From Puniceicoccales bacterium (lineage in GTDB: Bacteria > Verrucomicrobiota > Verrucomicrobiia > Opitutales > UBA9783), in NCBI GenBank assembly GCA_031260015.1, contig JAIRKR010000043.1:1-22249 (forward strand): a stretch of DNA of 22,249 nt, in the 5' to 3' direction. Both the position numbers and the translations under genes were made by a program. The stretch's first letter is position 1. Every line of letters begins with the position of its first letter. Shown one piece after another: positions 1 to 7,838 of the stretch. The notes under the pieces are model-generated. The model saw only the letters and a program-made list of their open reading frames with translations, was not told the origin of the DNA and did no database searches.

Positions 1-620
1 AGTACAATGGCTTCCGTTTGAGAATCCTCATTAAAGGCTTTCAATACATCGATAAAAGTTGTTCCAACAATCGGATCTCCGCCTATACCTACGCATGCAG
101 ATTGTCCGTAGCCGCGTTCGGTTAACTGGCATACTGACTCGTACATTAAAGTCCCGGAACGAGAAACGACGCCGATGGAGCCCTCTTTGAAAATAGCGTC
201 CGGCATAATGCCCATTTTACACTTTCCTGGAACGATGATTCCGGGAGAATTGGGTCCAATGAGTCGGGTTCGAGAACCTAACAATTTTCGTTTCACCACC
301 ATCATATCCCGAATGGGGATGCCCTCCGTAATGCACACGACCCATTCGATACCTCCATCGATAGCTTCCAAAATAGAATCCGCCGCAAATGCGGGGGGAA
401 CAAAGATTAGGGAAGCCGTTGCGCCTGTTTCTCGGACAGCCTCTTCCACGGTGTTGAATACGGGGATTTTGTGCAACACGTAACTGCCGCCCTTGCAGGG
501 GGTGACGCCGGCGACGATGCGACTGCCATAACCCAAACACAGCTGACCGTGAGTCAACCCACTTTGCCCGGTAATTCCTTGAACTAAGATGCGGGTAGAT
601 GTATCCACAAAGATGCTCAC
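1..620 (-). CDS. sucD: succinyl-CoA synthetase alpha subunit, 5' part (runs off the window)
   Basis: This is the N-terminal ~206 residues of the CoA-binding alpha subunit of succinate-CoA ligase, which with SucC interconverts succinyl-CoA and succinate with substrate-level ATP/GTP formation in the TCA cycle. The protein reads VSIFVDTSTRILVQGITGQ at its start, followed by the GGVTP-like segment (AGVTPCKGG), PVFNTVEEAV, CITEGIP, RLIGPNSPG, GVVSRSGTL and GIGGDPIVG, all hallmarks of the family in the correct order. The phosphorylated histidine lies further on and is outside the window. The start is a GTG at 618-620, 2 bp after the sucC stop and preceded by AAGGA, so the two genes are cotranscribed and probably translationally coupled. 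No ATG lies near the conserved N-terminus. The frame is open to the window edge. Confidence 0.95.
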   Translation of the reverse strand, partial: MSIFVDTSTRILVQGITGQSGLTHGQLCLGYGSRIVAGVTPCKGGSYVLHKIPVFNTVEEAVRETGATASLIFVPPAFAADSILEAIDGGIEWVVCITEGIPIRDMMVVKRKLLGSRTRLIGPNSPGIIVPGKCKMGIMPDAIFKEGSIGVVSRSGTLMYESVCQLTERGYGQSACVGIGGDPIVGTTFIDVLKAFNEDSQTEAIV

Positions 621-622
621 GA

Positions 623-1819
623 TTACATTCCTTGCGCTCGACGAATAATTTCCTTTGTGGCCGCTTCCAACGTATCCTTGGTAATCAAAGGCAGGGCACT
701 CTGCCGTAAAATTTGGTGAGCACGTTCAACATTGGTACCCTTCAAACGGACCACCATCGGCAGGTGCAATGCCATGGACTGTGCGGCCGTAACGATGGCT
801 TCCGCCAACAGGTCGCACCTTAAAATACCGCCGAAAACGTTGATGAAAATACCTCTAACGCAGGGATCTTTTAAAATAATTTTGAAAGCTTTTTGAATTT
901 GTTCTGCGTTGGCACTACCGCCCACATCGAGGAAATTGGCAGGTCGACCTCCAAAATGTTGAATCATATCCATGGTTGCCATTGCCAAACCGGCTCCGTT
1001 CACCAAACAGGCGATATCGCCATCCAATGCAATGTAATTCAGTTTCGACTTTGCTGCCTCAACTTCCTTGAGATCCTTTTCATAATCGTCAGTCCATTTT
1101 CCGCAACCTTTATGGCGGAACAGCGCATTGTCATCCAATTGAATTTTTGCATCCAACGCCATTAAATGTCCATCTTCATTCAAAACCAAGGGATTAATTT
1201 CGACCAGCAGGGCATCCATCTGCATAAACAACCGATATAAATTTTTAAGCACTTGCAGGCATTCGGGAAGAATTTCGGGAGAAAGTTGGAGGAAGAATGC
1301 CACACGACGCGCTTGAAAATCGGTTAATCCCACAAGTGGGTCGATCAAAACTTTCAAAATCTTTTCTGGGGCCGTTTGGGCCAGCGTTTCGATTTCGGTA
1401 CCGCCTTCCGCCGATGCGATCAAAATGGGGCAATGATGTTCGCAGTCCACCAGGATGGAAACGTAAAATTCTCGATGAACGCGAATGCCTTCCGTCAAAT
1501 AAACTTTTCGTACGCGTTTGCCCTGGGGGCCCGTTTGTCGCGTGACGAGGGTATGGCCCAACATGGCATCGATACTTTCACGCGCCTCTTGCTTATTTTT
1601 AGCGCATTGAATGCCTTTGCAACCATTTTCAACAAAATGACCTTGACCGCGCCCGCCCGCATGGATTTGCGCTTTAACGACGATCATTTCGCCTTCCTTA
1701 AAAGTATTCAGGACTTTTTCGACAACGTTCGGTTGGCAAGATTTTATGCAAACACCTCTGGGGGTAGGGATTTGGAATTTTTTTAACAAAAGCTTTGCTT
1801 GATACTCATGAATATTCAT
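623..1819 (-). CDS. sucC: succinyl-CoA synthetase beta subunit
   Basis: ATP-grasp beta subunit of succinate-CoA ligase, partner of the SucD encoded 2 bp downstream. About 398 residues, close to the 388 of the E. coli protein. It starts MNIHEYQAKLLLKKF, the typical family N-terminus; AQIHAGGRGQG is the ATP-grasp glycine-rich segment; EINPLVLNEDG followed by ALDAKIQLDDNA carries the Asn and Asp that bind magnesium; NFLDVGGSAN and FINVFGGILRCD are the C-terminal ligase motifs. An upstream in-frame ATG (MIRMNIHEY) exists, but the conserved MNIHEY start at 1819 is preferred. The gene begins inside the last codons of rpoN (14 bp overlap), so rpoN, sucC and sucD look like one transcript. One mild oddity is GGSAN where GGGA(T/N) is usual. 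Confidence 0.95.
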   Translation of the reverse strand: MNIHEYQAKLLLKKFQIPTPRGVCIKSCQPNVVEKVLNTFKEGEMIVVKAQIHAGGRGQGHFVENGCKGIQCAKNKQEARESIDAMLGHTLVTRQTGPQGKRVRKVYLTEGIRVHREFYVSILVDCEHHCPILIASAEGGTEIETLAQTAPEKILKVLIDPLVGLTDFQARRVAFFLQLSPEILPECLQVLKNLYRLFMQMDALLVEINPLVLNEDGHLMALDAKIQLDDNALFRHKGCGKWTDDYEKDLKEVEAAKSKLNYIALDGDIACLVNGAGLAMATMDMIQHFGGRPANFLDVGGSANAEQIQKAFKIILKDPCVRGIFINVFGGILRCDLLAEAIVTAAQSMALHLPMVVRLKGTNVERAHQILRQSALPLITKDTLEAATKEIIRRAQGM

Positions 1820-3185
1820 ACGAATCATATTTTCTGCGCAGATGGGTGGGAGGAATGCACAACATTTCGCGATATTTCGCAACCGTTCTGCGGGCAATCT
1901 TCACATTTTCCTGCGCCAAAATTTCAACAATCTTCTGGTCACTGAGAGGTTTTGTCTTATCTTCCTGCTCAATAACTTTTTGAATTTGTTGTTTTATGAT
2001 AGTATTAGCAATAGAGTCTCCCGAATCCGAATTCAATCCCTTTGTGAAAAAATATTTAAAATCAAAGATGCCGAAGGATGTTTTTATAAATTTGTTTGCG
2101 ACGGCGCGACTGACGGTGGTTTCATGAATCCCCAAATCTTCTGCAAGCGACTGAAGGGTTAGCGGCTTTAAACGCTTGGGGCCCGATTCAAAAAAGTCTT
2201 TCTGCTTGTCAAGGAGGGCATAGGCAATGCGTTCGATCGTTTTTTGACGTTGCAAGATGGATTGGATAAGAAAGCGGCCCGAACGCATTTTGAGTCGCAA
2301 ATAGTTTTTATCCTGATGATTCATGGAACCCTCGGATAGCAAATGCTCATAAGTATTGCCGATGCACAAACGTGGAATGTAGTGATTGTTGAGGTCTACG
2401 ACCCATTCGTGCAGATGATTTTTATAGATGGCAACATCCGGAATCACACCCTGGACGTGGTGAATTTCAAATCGACGTCCGGGAGCGGGATCTAACTTTG
2501 CAATTTCTTCGATGGCACTTTGAACGGCATCGCAAGAGATGGACAAATATCGCGCCATATCGATCACTTTATTGCGCAGCAGCAGGTCGTAGCATTGATC
2601 CAATATTTGAAAGGCCACCGAAGAGGTTTTGTTCTGGATTTTCAATTGCTGTAACAGGCAAGTGCGTGGACCATCGCAACCAATTCCGGGAGGATCCAAT
2701 TGCTTTAGAACGGCTATGGCCGCCCGAATGGTTTCGGGGTCGGCTTTTGTTTGTTCTTCAATCTTTGACAAAGGTAGGGTTAAAAATCCCTTTTCGTCGA
2801 TACTACCGATTAAAAAGCGGACGACATCTTCGACTTCGGAAGAAATATCCCAAAAGCCTATTTGCTCGTACAAGTGATCCTGCAATGAAACTTCGGATAC
2901 GAGTGAATTCATCAGAAAATCATGTTTGCGGCCACGGGCAATCGCATTAGCTTTTGAATCGGGGACAAACTCGTTGTAATCTTCCCAACGATCTTCGGCA
3001 TTCACGGGATCGTCCAGGCTGACCTCATCCAAAGGCAATTCCTCCAGCGTAGGATTCATTTGAAGCTCTTCCAGAATAACGTTGCGCAGGTCCATGGCCG
3101 AAACCTGCAATATTTTCAAGGACTGCCTTAATTGAGGCGCAAGCAATTGCGATTGCGTCTGAATCTGCTCCATTCGCTGAACCAT
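1806..3185 (-). CDS. rpoN: RNA polymerase sigma-54 factor
   Basis: Alternative sigma factor that recognises -24/-12 promoters and needs an AAA+ activator to open them. The 459-residue protein has the expected order: a Gln/Leu-rich region I (QLLAPQLRQSLKILQ, residues ~15-29) that contacts activators, an acidic region II (~50-75), a core-binding domain, a helix-turn-helix at ~343-365 (AEDLGIHETTVSRAV) that reads the -12 element, and the diagnostic RpoN box ARRTVAKYRE at ~431-440 that binds the -24 element. The usual start is 3185; a second in-frame ATG lies four codons in. It is slightly shorter than the E. coli protein (477). Its stop overlaps the start of sucC, an unusual neighbour for rpoN. 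No activator gene is present in this window, and I saw no convincing -24/-12 site here. Confidence 0.95.
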   Translation of the reverse strand: MVQRMEQIQTQSQLLAPQLRQSLKILQVSAMDLRNVILEELQMNPTLEELPLDEVSLDDPVNAEDRWEDYNEFVPDSKANAIARGRKHDFLMNSLVSEVSLQDHLYEQIGFWDISSEVEDVVRFLIGSIDEKGFLTLPLSKIEEQTKADPETIRAAIAVLKQLDPPGIGCDGPRTCLLQQLKIQNKTSSVAFQILDQCYDLLLRNKVIDMARYLSISCDAVQSAIEEIAKLDPAPGRRFEIHHVQGVIPDVAIYKNHLHEWVVDLNNHYIPRLCIGNTYEHLLSEGSMNHQDKNYLRLKMRSGRFLIQSILQRQKTIERIAYALLDKQKDFFESGPKRLKPLTLQSLAEDLGIHETTVSRAVANKFIKTSFGIFDFKYFFTKGLNSDSGDSIANTIIKQQIQKVIEQEDKTKPLSDQKIVEILAQENVKIARRTVAKYREMLCIPPTHLRRKYDSYEYS

Positions 3186-3339
3186 GCTTTCATCATACTA
3201 CAAGCCGTAACCAATGAAAAGAAAATTCTGATATTTGCCACAGTTAAGGGCAGGGATGCTCTTTTATTCCATTATTTTACTAAAGAAAATTCGGAATAGG
3301 TCGAAAATAATAACGTACGTGGCAAGATAGTAATGAGAG

Positions 3340-3352
3340 TTGCACAATGCAA
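3340..3352. promoter_or_regulatory. TTGCA-3-TGCAA inverted repeat upstream of the putative translocator gene
   Basis: A perfect 5 bp inverted repeat with a 3 bp spacer lies about 20 bp before the start codon and just ahead of the AAAGGA ribosome-binding site. A similar TTGCA-1-TGCAA palindrome occurs at 5992-6002 in the spacer upstream of the T3SS operon. It could be an operator or a chance palindrome. Confidence 0.25.
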
Positions 3353-3371
3353 AATGAGATAAAGGAAATTT

Positions 3372-4286
3372 ATGAGTATACCAGATATTAAGGACATACA
3401 AAATTACGCTGATGGTACCTATAATGTGGCATTTGACGCTAGAAGTGATGCGCAAGATGGGACTTATTCGGTCACAAAAAAGGGAGATTCGTACACGATC
3501 AGCAAGGATGGACTTATCGTTGACAGCGGTAATATCAATAAGTTAAGTCTTTTCTTCGCAGATGGAAGCATTGAAAGTATTTCAACACCGAAAACGCCCG
3601 TTACGAGTCCCGGTAGTAAAATTATCACGGACGACGATATCCGTGGTTTAATTAAGCTGTTATTGCAAGCATTTACATCGATGATCAATGCGCAACGTCA
3701 AGGGGACCTCAATGACCTCAACGGTGTACTTAACGCTTTAACAACGAAACTTGATGCGATGGGAAAATCCGCAGATGCCGCTTACGATGCGGCTATGGCT
3801 CAGGCTATAACCAATATTGTAAGCGGTTGCATAAATATTGGAGCGGGTACTGCAAAAGCTGTTTGTGCAGGTAAAGCTCACACCGAATCGAAAGATAATT
3901 CTAATTTTGATAGCAAAGGAAGTACGGGCGCAGGAGATGCAGACACTACCGTTCCAGAAGCAGCCACTAACGTTTCAAAAGGAACTGACACTGTACCGAC
4001 AAATTGGGGAATGTGGGGAAATATAGTTGATGCGGTAGGGGGGTCGACAAAAATGGTTGAAGGGGTATCGGGGATATTCACTGCAGGGTACACTGCAGAA
4101 CAGCAGGCAGCCGAAATCGAAAAGGAGCGGGCAAATGCGCAACTGGAATTCTGGAAACAAGGAGAATCCATGGACGAAAAATCCATTGAATCCTTCTTCA
4201 ATTTTTTAAAGACCATTCTCTCCGTTTTGCAGGAATACAAACAGAACGCCGCGTCCACAGAACAGTCCATTGCAAGAATGTCGTAA
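3372..4286 (+). CDS. putative type III secretion translocator (SctB/SseD/YopD-like secreted protein)
   Basis: 304 residues. I do not recognise a direct orthologue, but the architecture is that of small hydrophobic T3SS translocators: no Sec signal, a polar N-terminus, a Gly/Ala-rich hydrophobic segment at ~143-168 (ITNIVSGCINIGAGTAKAV), a Ser/Asp/Thr-rich linker (~170-210), a second Gly-rich hydrophobic segment at ~214-240, an amphipathic helix rich in Ala, Glu and Gln (~241-262) and a C-terminal helix (~270-300). Salmonella SseD shows a comparable order. Such proteins are exported through the needle and insert in the host membrane. The start has a good AAGGA ribosome-binding site. It lies 2 kb upstream of sctD with two unrelated minus-strand reading frames between, so it is probably a separate transcript. 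The secretion role is inference; an effector is the main alternative. Confidence 0.6.
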   Translation: MSIPDIKDIQNYADGTYNVAFDARSDAQDGTYSVTKKGDSYTISKDGLIVDSGNINKLSLFFADGSIESISTPKTPVTSPGSKIITDDDIRGLIKLLLQAFTSMINAQRQGDLNDLNGVLNALTTKLDAMGKSADAAYDAAMAQAITNIVSGCINIGAGTAKAVCAGKAHTESKDNSNFDSKGSTGAGDADTTVPEAATNVSKGTDTVPTNWGMWGNIVDAVGGSTKMVEGVSGIFTAGYTAEQQAAEIEKERANAQLEFWKQGESMDEKSIESFFNFLKTILSVLQEYKQNAASTEQSIARMS

Positions 4287-4400
4287 TATTTACACCGATC
4301 CCTTGCGTGCAAAATTTAAAAGCTGCTCGCAGAGGATCATTTTAAAGGAGAACAGTTCCCGATTTTCCCAGGATGTCAAAAAGCTTGAAGGCGCACCGAC

Positions 4401-4853
4401 TTAAACCCCTGCCGCTCTTCTCATGGCAGCCCCCATCTCTGCGGCATGGCTGATATCGCGGTTGGGTTCAAAAATTTGTTCCAATTCTCGCGATTTTACT
4501 GCCAAGAGTAGCAACAGCGGATGCTGCGTTTCACCCCTTAGGGCAACCGTTTCCAGCAGTTTGCTTTTTAGCAGGATGAGCTCTATCTGATACCAACCCA
4601 AAGGATGAATGGGCGTATCCGGTAAACTATCCCTGTCGATGTAACTATAAACGTTATTATGCCAATGCACCAGCGTACTTGCGAGAAATATATGAATGGG
4701 ATCCTCTTCCCTTCTGGGCACTTGCATGACGTTGAATAGCCACGCGTGAAACCGATCCCTAACGTTGTCGAAATCGTATAGCGAAAAGCTCGTTTGAAAA
4801 GAATTACCGAAATCGCAAGCAAAAAATTTTCCCTTTAATTTATTGTTTGTCTT
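4401..4853 (-). pseudogene. remnant of a tandem paralogue of the exported protein at 4853-5929
   Basis: The frame is open across 4401-4853 and encodes a stretch similar to the C-terminal third of the adjacent complete gene: DFGNSF, then a W-L core (FHAWLFNVM against CVHDWLLEVV), then DPIHIFLAST against DPIYKFLDTS, then a Pro-rich turn and GWYQIEL against FAFYRIS. The only ATG, at 4727, begins after the W-L core, and no ATG, GTG or TTG occurs between there and the neighbour's stop codon. No signal peptide or N-terminal two-thirds remain, so I call it a gene fragment. The segment after ~4570 has no counterpart in the full-length copy. A 108-residue product from 4727 remains possible. A tandem duplication followed by loss of the 5' part explains the layout. 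Confidence 0.6.
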
Positions 4854-5929
4854 CAGTTTGTTTGGAAACCTGGTACCGATAGATTCAATAAGGTTTGTTG
4901 TAATATATTTTTCTCATCAGAAATTTTTGCATACTTATCAGATCTGTAGTTATAATAACTGATGCGGTAAAATGCAAACGGCTTAATGACATAGTAGGGT
5001 ATACTTTTATTATCTTGCCAGGTTTTAGGTTCTTGATGATTATTACGAATGGACGTATCCAGAAATTTATATATAGGATCATTTTGTGGGTTATAATACC
5101 CATGATGTGCTTCAGGTTTGCATAAGTTAACAACTTCTAGCAACCAATCATGCACACATCGGCGTAAGCTACCCCTCCAGCTCTCGTCACTTAAGCTCAT
5201 TCCCATCCACTTCTTCTGAGTTGGAAACAAAGCAAAATCGGACCCACAGTAACAGCGCCACAAATTGAGTACATAATAAATGTGTGCCACGGTAGTGCTT
5301 TCGCACGAAGGTGGAATGGTATACTTACCTATCAAGTTGCCTACGGGTACACAAAATTCTTTCTGCCAATACTCGCCGCATGCTTCCAACGTAGGTTGGT
5401 GCAATGAACTTAAAATAACAGGGCGTACATATTGTCCCACTTGTTTTTCAAAGACATCATTCAAATCCGAGACCTCTAAGGTTTCCAAGTCTAAAGCTTG
5501 TTCTTTCGCTAATATTGAAAGTAAAGATTTTACGTCTATCTGTGTATAATTAATTTCATCCGATACAGTTCTTCCTTTTTGTGCTGCACGCATTCCTAAC
5601 CACTCTTCTTTTTGAGAAATTAAACTACCCGCCAGCCAACAACCCATCATTACCGGAGAAGCATAATAGCTATGATGTTCGCGAATAGGCAGTGTCCCCA
5701 ATCCAAAGATCCCTCCATGCCCGTGTTCGCTCCAAACTTTACGCAGAATACTCTCCAATTCATCAAAAGCCTGTATAAAGAAAAATGGGGCATTGGAATC
5801 CTCAGTTTGAAAAGCGGCATTGGCACGTGTAAGCTTCTCCACAACATCCGCCCGAAGACGAGAAGTATTCCACACCATGGAATACGCAAGCACCAAGGTA
5901 CTTAGCAATATCAATTTTTTCCTTATCAT
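4853..5929 (-). CDS. exported protein of unknown function
   Basis: 358 residues, family not recognised. The N-terminus is a clear Sec signal peptide: MIRKK, a hydrophobic core (LILLSTLVLAYSMVW) and a likely cleavage after SRLRA at about residue 27. The mature part is rich in Trp, Tyr, His and Cys, with a His cluster (SEHGHGG, then REHHSYY) around residues 68-89 and several cysteines in the second half, as in a folded extracytoplasmic protein. There is no lipobox and no second membrane segment. No strong ribosome-binding site is visible. A truncated paralogue follows immediately downstream, so this is a locally duplicated family next to secretion genes. That is suggestive of a surface or host-interaction role, but function cannot be assigned. 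Confidence 0.8.
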   Translation of the reverse strand: MIRKKLILLSTLVLAYSMVWNTSRLRADVVEKLTRANAAFQTEDSNAPFFFIQAFDELESILRKVWSEHGHGGIFGLGTLPIREHHSYYASPVMMGCWLAGSLISQKEEWLGMRAAQKGRTVSDEINYTQIDVKSLLSILAKEQALDLETLEVSDLNDVFEKQVGQYVRPVILSSLHQPTLEACGEYWQKEFCVPVGNLIGKYTIPPSCESTTVAHIYYVLNLWRCYCGSDFALFPTQKKWMGMSLSDESWRGSLRRCVHDWLLEVVNLCKPEAHHGYYNPQNDPIYKFLDTSIRNNHQEPKTWQDNKSIPYYVIKPFAFYRISYYNYRSDKYAKISDEKNILQQTLLNLSVPGFQTN

Positions 5930-5977
5930 AAAAATAAAAACTGCCTTAGCTTAAGATGCACTCATTTTTGGATGCAA

Positions 5978-6002
5978 GCAAAAAGTTCTTTTTGCAATGC
6001 AA
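5978..6002. repeat. inverted repeat GCAAAAAG-TT-CTTTTTGC with adjoining TTGCAATGCAA palindrome
   Basis: A perfect 8 bp inverted repeat (5978-5985 and 5988-5995) with a 2 bp centre merges into the palindrome TTGCAATGCAA (5992-6002). It lies about 50 bp upstream of the minus-strand exported-protein gene and about 320 bp upstream of sctD. It could be a regulator-binding site or a weak hairpin; no GC-rich stem is present. Confidence 0.35.
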
Positions 6003-6046
6003 GTTTGGAACGGGTGATGCAGCATGAAAACGGATATGTTGTCGAT

Positions 6047-6307
6047 TCAGTGACGATCTGATAGGTGTAAATAAAATGGCTGCATAATCTCCCGACTTTT
6101 GTAGGATGTGTTCAGCGCTTTGGGAACAATCGCGGAGGCCAACCCTTTTGCGTTCTGTAGATGTGCGATCATCGCTTTAAGGGGTCCATAGCCGTTTTGA
6201 CATTACCTCCATAAAAATACTTATTGGAAACCAACCTTGTGGCATCCTCAGCAATTATCTCATTCAACCGCAATAATTTTTTGTTTACATCCACTTTTTT
6301 CTTCACT
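6047..6307 (-). pseudogene. short frameshifted reading-frame remnant of unknown origin
   Basis: On the minus strand a GTG-initiated frame (6305-6307) reads VKKKVDVNKKLLRLNEII and continues to KYFYGGNVKTAMDPLKR before a TGA near 6168. In the next frame, starting at that same point, it continues AMIAHLQNAKGLASAIVP and onward to SDRH and a TGA at 6047-6049. A single inserted base at the junction would restore one ~86-residue product. The composition looks protein-like on both sides of the break, but I recognise no family. It fills most of the spacer upstream of sctD, and its possible start lies inside the sctD promoter region. It may be a decayed gene fragment or a chance open frame. Confidence 0.3.
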
Positions 6308-6312
6308 ATAGT
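6284..6312 (+). promoter_or_regulatory. sigma-70-type promoter for the T3SS operon
   Basis: TTTACA (6284-6289) and TATAGT (6307-6312) are separated by exactly 17 bp in an AT-rich stretch. The predicted transcription start is around 6318-6320, only a few bases before the sctD ATG at 6324. No Shine-Dalgarno sequence precedes that ATG, so the operon's first message may be leaderless or nearly so. This is the best promoter match in the spacer. Confidence 0.6.
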
Positions 6313-6323
6313 TAATATGTCTC

Positions 6324-7835
6324 ATGGACTCTCAAGAAACCAATCAGGCCGAAAATCAAGCGTCGGGTAATACCGTACCTCAAGGGCCAGATAACGCTAC
6401 AACGATAGATAATTCCGAAACGACGGATGATACCGAGACAACAGATAATTCCACAACAACGGATAATGTCGCGACAACCGCAGGTCAACTTGTTTTGCGC
6501 GTATTGTCCGGCCCCCACAACGGCGCAGAAATCGATCTGCAGGAAACCGCCATCGTCATCGGTAAAGAAGCCGCATGCGACGTAGTTCTCATTGACCCAG
6601 CACTCAATGCCCAACACATCAAAGTTTTTGTCAAGAACAGCAAAATTAACCTGGAAGTTCTCAACGACGCTCCCGTAACCGTGGATGGGACCCACGTAAC
6701 GGGCATCACCGTACTTCAAAGTTTTCGAGCGGTTGTCATCGGTTCAACCCTACTGTCCATGGGCCCCAACGACGTCACCTGGCCCACCATCTCCGCCGAC
6801 CAAAAACCAACGCAAGAAACGGCCGTAACCCCTCAAGATGAACCGGTACCACAGCAAGATTCATCTCCCGATACACCCCCTCCCAACGAAACTTCAACCG
6901 TTGATGATACCCGCAAGGCAAAAATTAAAAAGTATGCCATCGCCGGAGGCCTACCTTTAGCCGCATTGCTGGTTGTCATCCTAACCCTACTTTTTTCAAA
7001 AAAATCCAATGAACCCGATAACCCCACATCCACGGTATCCGCACATAACAAAACGACCATTCTCAACATTTTGCAAAAAAACAATGTCAACCCCAACAAT
7101 ATCATCCTAGAAGATAAACAAAACACATACGATTTGACCGTTTACGTTGAAACCAATACCCAAAAACAAAACCTACAAAAAGCATTATCCCCAATACCTT
7201 TTAAAAAATTGCGCATTTACTCGCAGGAAAATTTACTCCTTCAAGCCCGAGAAGTGCTGAAAAAATTTAAAACCATTTCCGCTTCAAGAGCAGTTGAATT
7301 CAATTCCATCGCACTTCAAGGCTACCTGTACGCAATCGATAACTTACCCAATATTAAAAATCAACTTTTTGCAGACGTCGTCGGCCTAAAATCTATTCAA
7401 ACGACCCTGCTTAGCCCCGATGAAGTTTACGATATGGCATCAAACTTGCTTACACAATACGGGTTAATGGGACTTCTCAACATACAGACCCTCGAATCTG
7501 GACTTCTCGTATCCGGCAGTGTTCCCACACAAAACGAACCCATGTGGAAAGAGGCTCAAAGGGCACTTAAAAACACCTTTAACGGTATCTGCCACGTCCT
7601 TGCACACGTTGCCGTGTTGCCACCCCAATCCGTAAAACGCTCTTTCTTCAAATCACCCATTGCTTCCGTTTCCATTCCCACAGACGGTGTTCCCTGGATC
7701 GATCTTCAAAACGGAGAACGCTACTTTGAAGGAACCACTTTACCTTCAAGTTACGTCATTCAATCCATCACGCCGAGTGGCATTATTCTCAACAAAAACG
7801 AAGAATCCATCAATTTCACCCTCAACGAACTATAA
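6324..7835 (+). CDS. sctD: T3SS outer inner-membrane ring protein SctD (CdsD-like, FHA domain)
   Basis: 503-residue bitopic component of the inner-membrane ring, first gene of the operon. Residues ~1-52 are a disordered Asn/Thr/Asp-rich leader with imperfect TTD repeats. Residues ~55-150 are a forkhead-associated (FHA) domain (LRVLSGPHNGAEIDL, IVIGKEAACDVVL, DPALNAQHIKV) facing the cytoplasm, where it meets the sorting platform. After a Pro-rich linker (~155-195) comes one membrane segment at ~204-224, flanked by basic residues. The remaining ~275 residues are the periplasmic ring-building part. The strong FHA domain is typical of the chlamydial CdsD family, though Chlamydia CdsD is considerably longer. 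ATG 6324 is the only Met before the FHA domain; it lacks a ribosome-binding site and lies just after the predicted promoter. Confidence 0.88.
   Translation: MDSQETNQAENQASGNTVPQGPDNATTIDNSETTDDTETTDNSTTTDNVATTAGQLVLRVLSGPHNGAEIDLQETAIVIGKEAACDVVLIDPALNAQHIKVFVKNSKINLEVLNDAPVTVDGTHVTGITVLQSFRAVVIGSTLLSMGPNDVTWPTISADQKPTQETAVTPQDEPVPQQDSSPDTPPPNETSTVDDTRKAKIKKYAIAGGLPLAALLVVILTLLFSKKSNEPDNPTSTVSAHNKTTILNILQKNNVNPNNIILEDKQNTYDLTVYVETNTQKQNLQKALSPIPFKKLRIYSQENLLLQAREVLKKFKTISASRAVEFNSIALQGYLYAIDNLPNIKNQLFADVVGLKSIQTTLLSPDEVYDMASNLLTQYGLMGLLNIQTLESGLLVSGSVPTQNEPMWKEAQRALKNTFNGICHVLAHVAVLPPQSVKRSFFKSPIASVSIPTDGVPWIDLQNGERYFEGTTLPSSYVIQSITPSGIILNKNEESINFTLNEL
6402..6480 (+). repeat. imperfect Thr/Asp-codon repeats in the sctD leader
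   Basis: The DNA for residues ~27-52 is built of degenerate copies of a short unit encoding roughly TTD plus two or three polar residues (TTIDNSE, TTDDTE, TTDNST, TTDNVA). Copies differ at third positions, so the repeat is old or under selection for composition. The segment precedes the FHA domain and is predicted to be disordered. Confidence 0.6.
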
Positions 7836-7838
7836 TCC

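Noticed and set aside
217..540. Minus-strand 107-residue open frame.
   Set aside because: It is an out-of-frame shadow of sucD, whose GTG-started frame shows all family motifs.
4583..4822. Minus-strand 79-residue open frame with hydrophobic content.
   Set aside because: It overlaps the paralogue remnant in another frame and lacks similarity to the complete exported protein; the similarity lies in the other frame.
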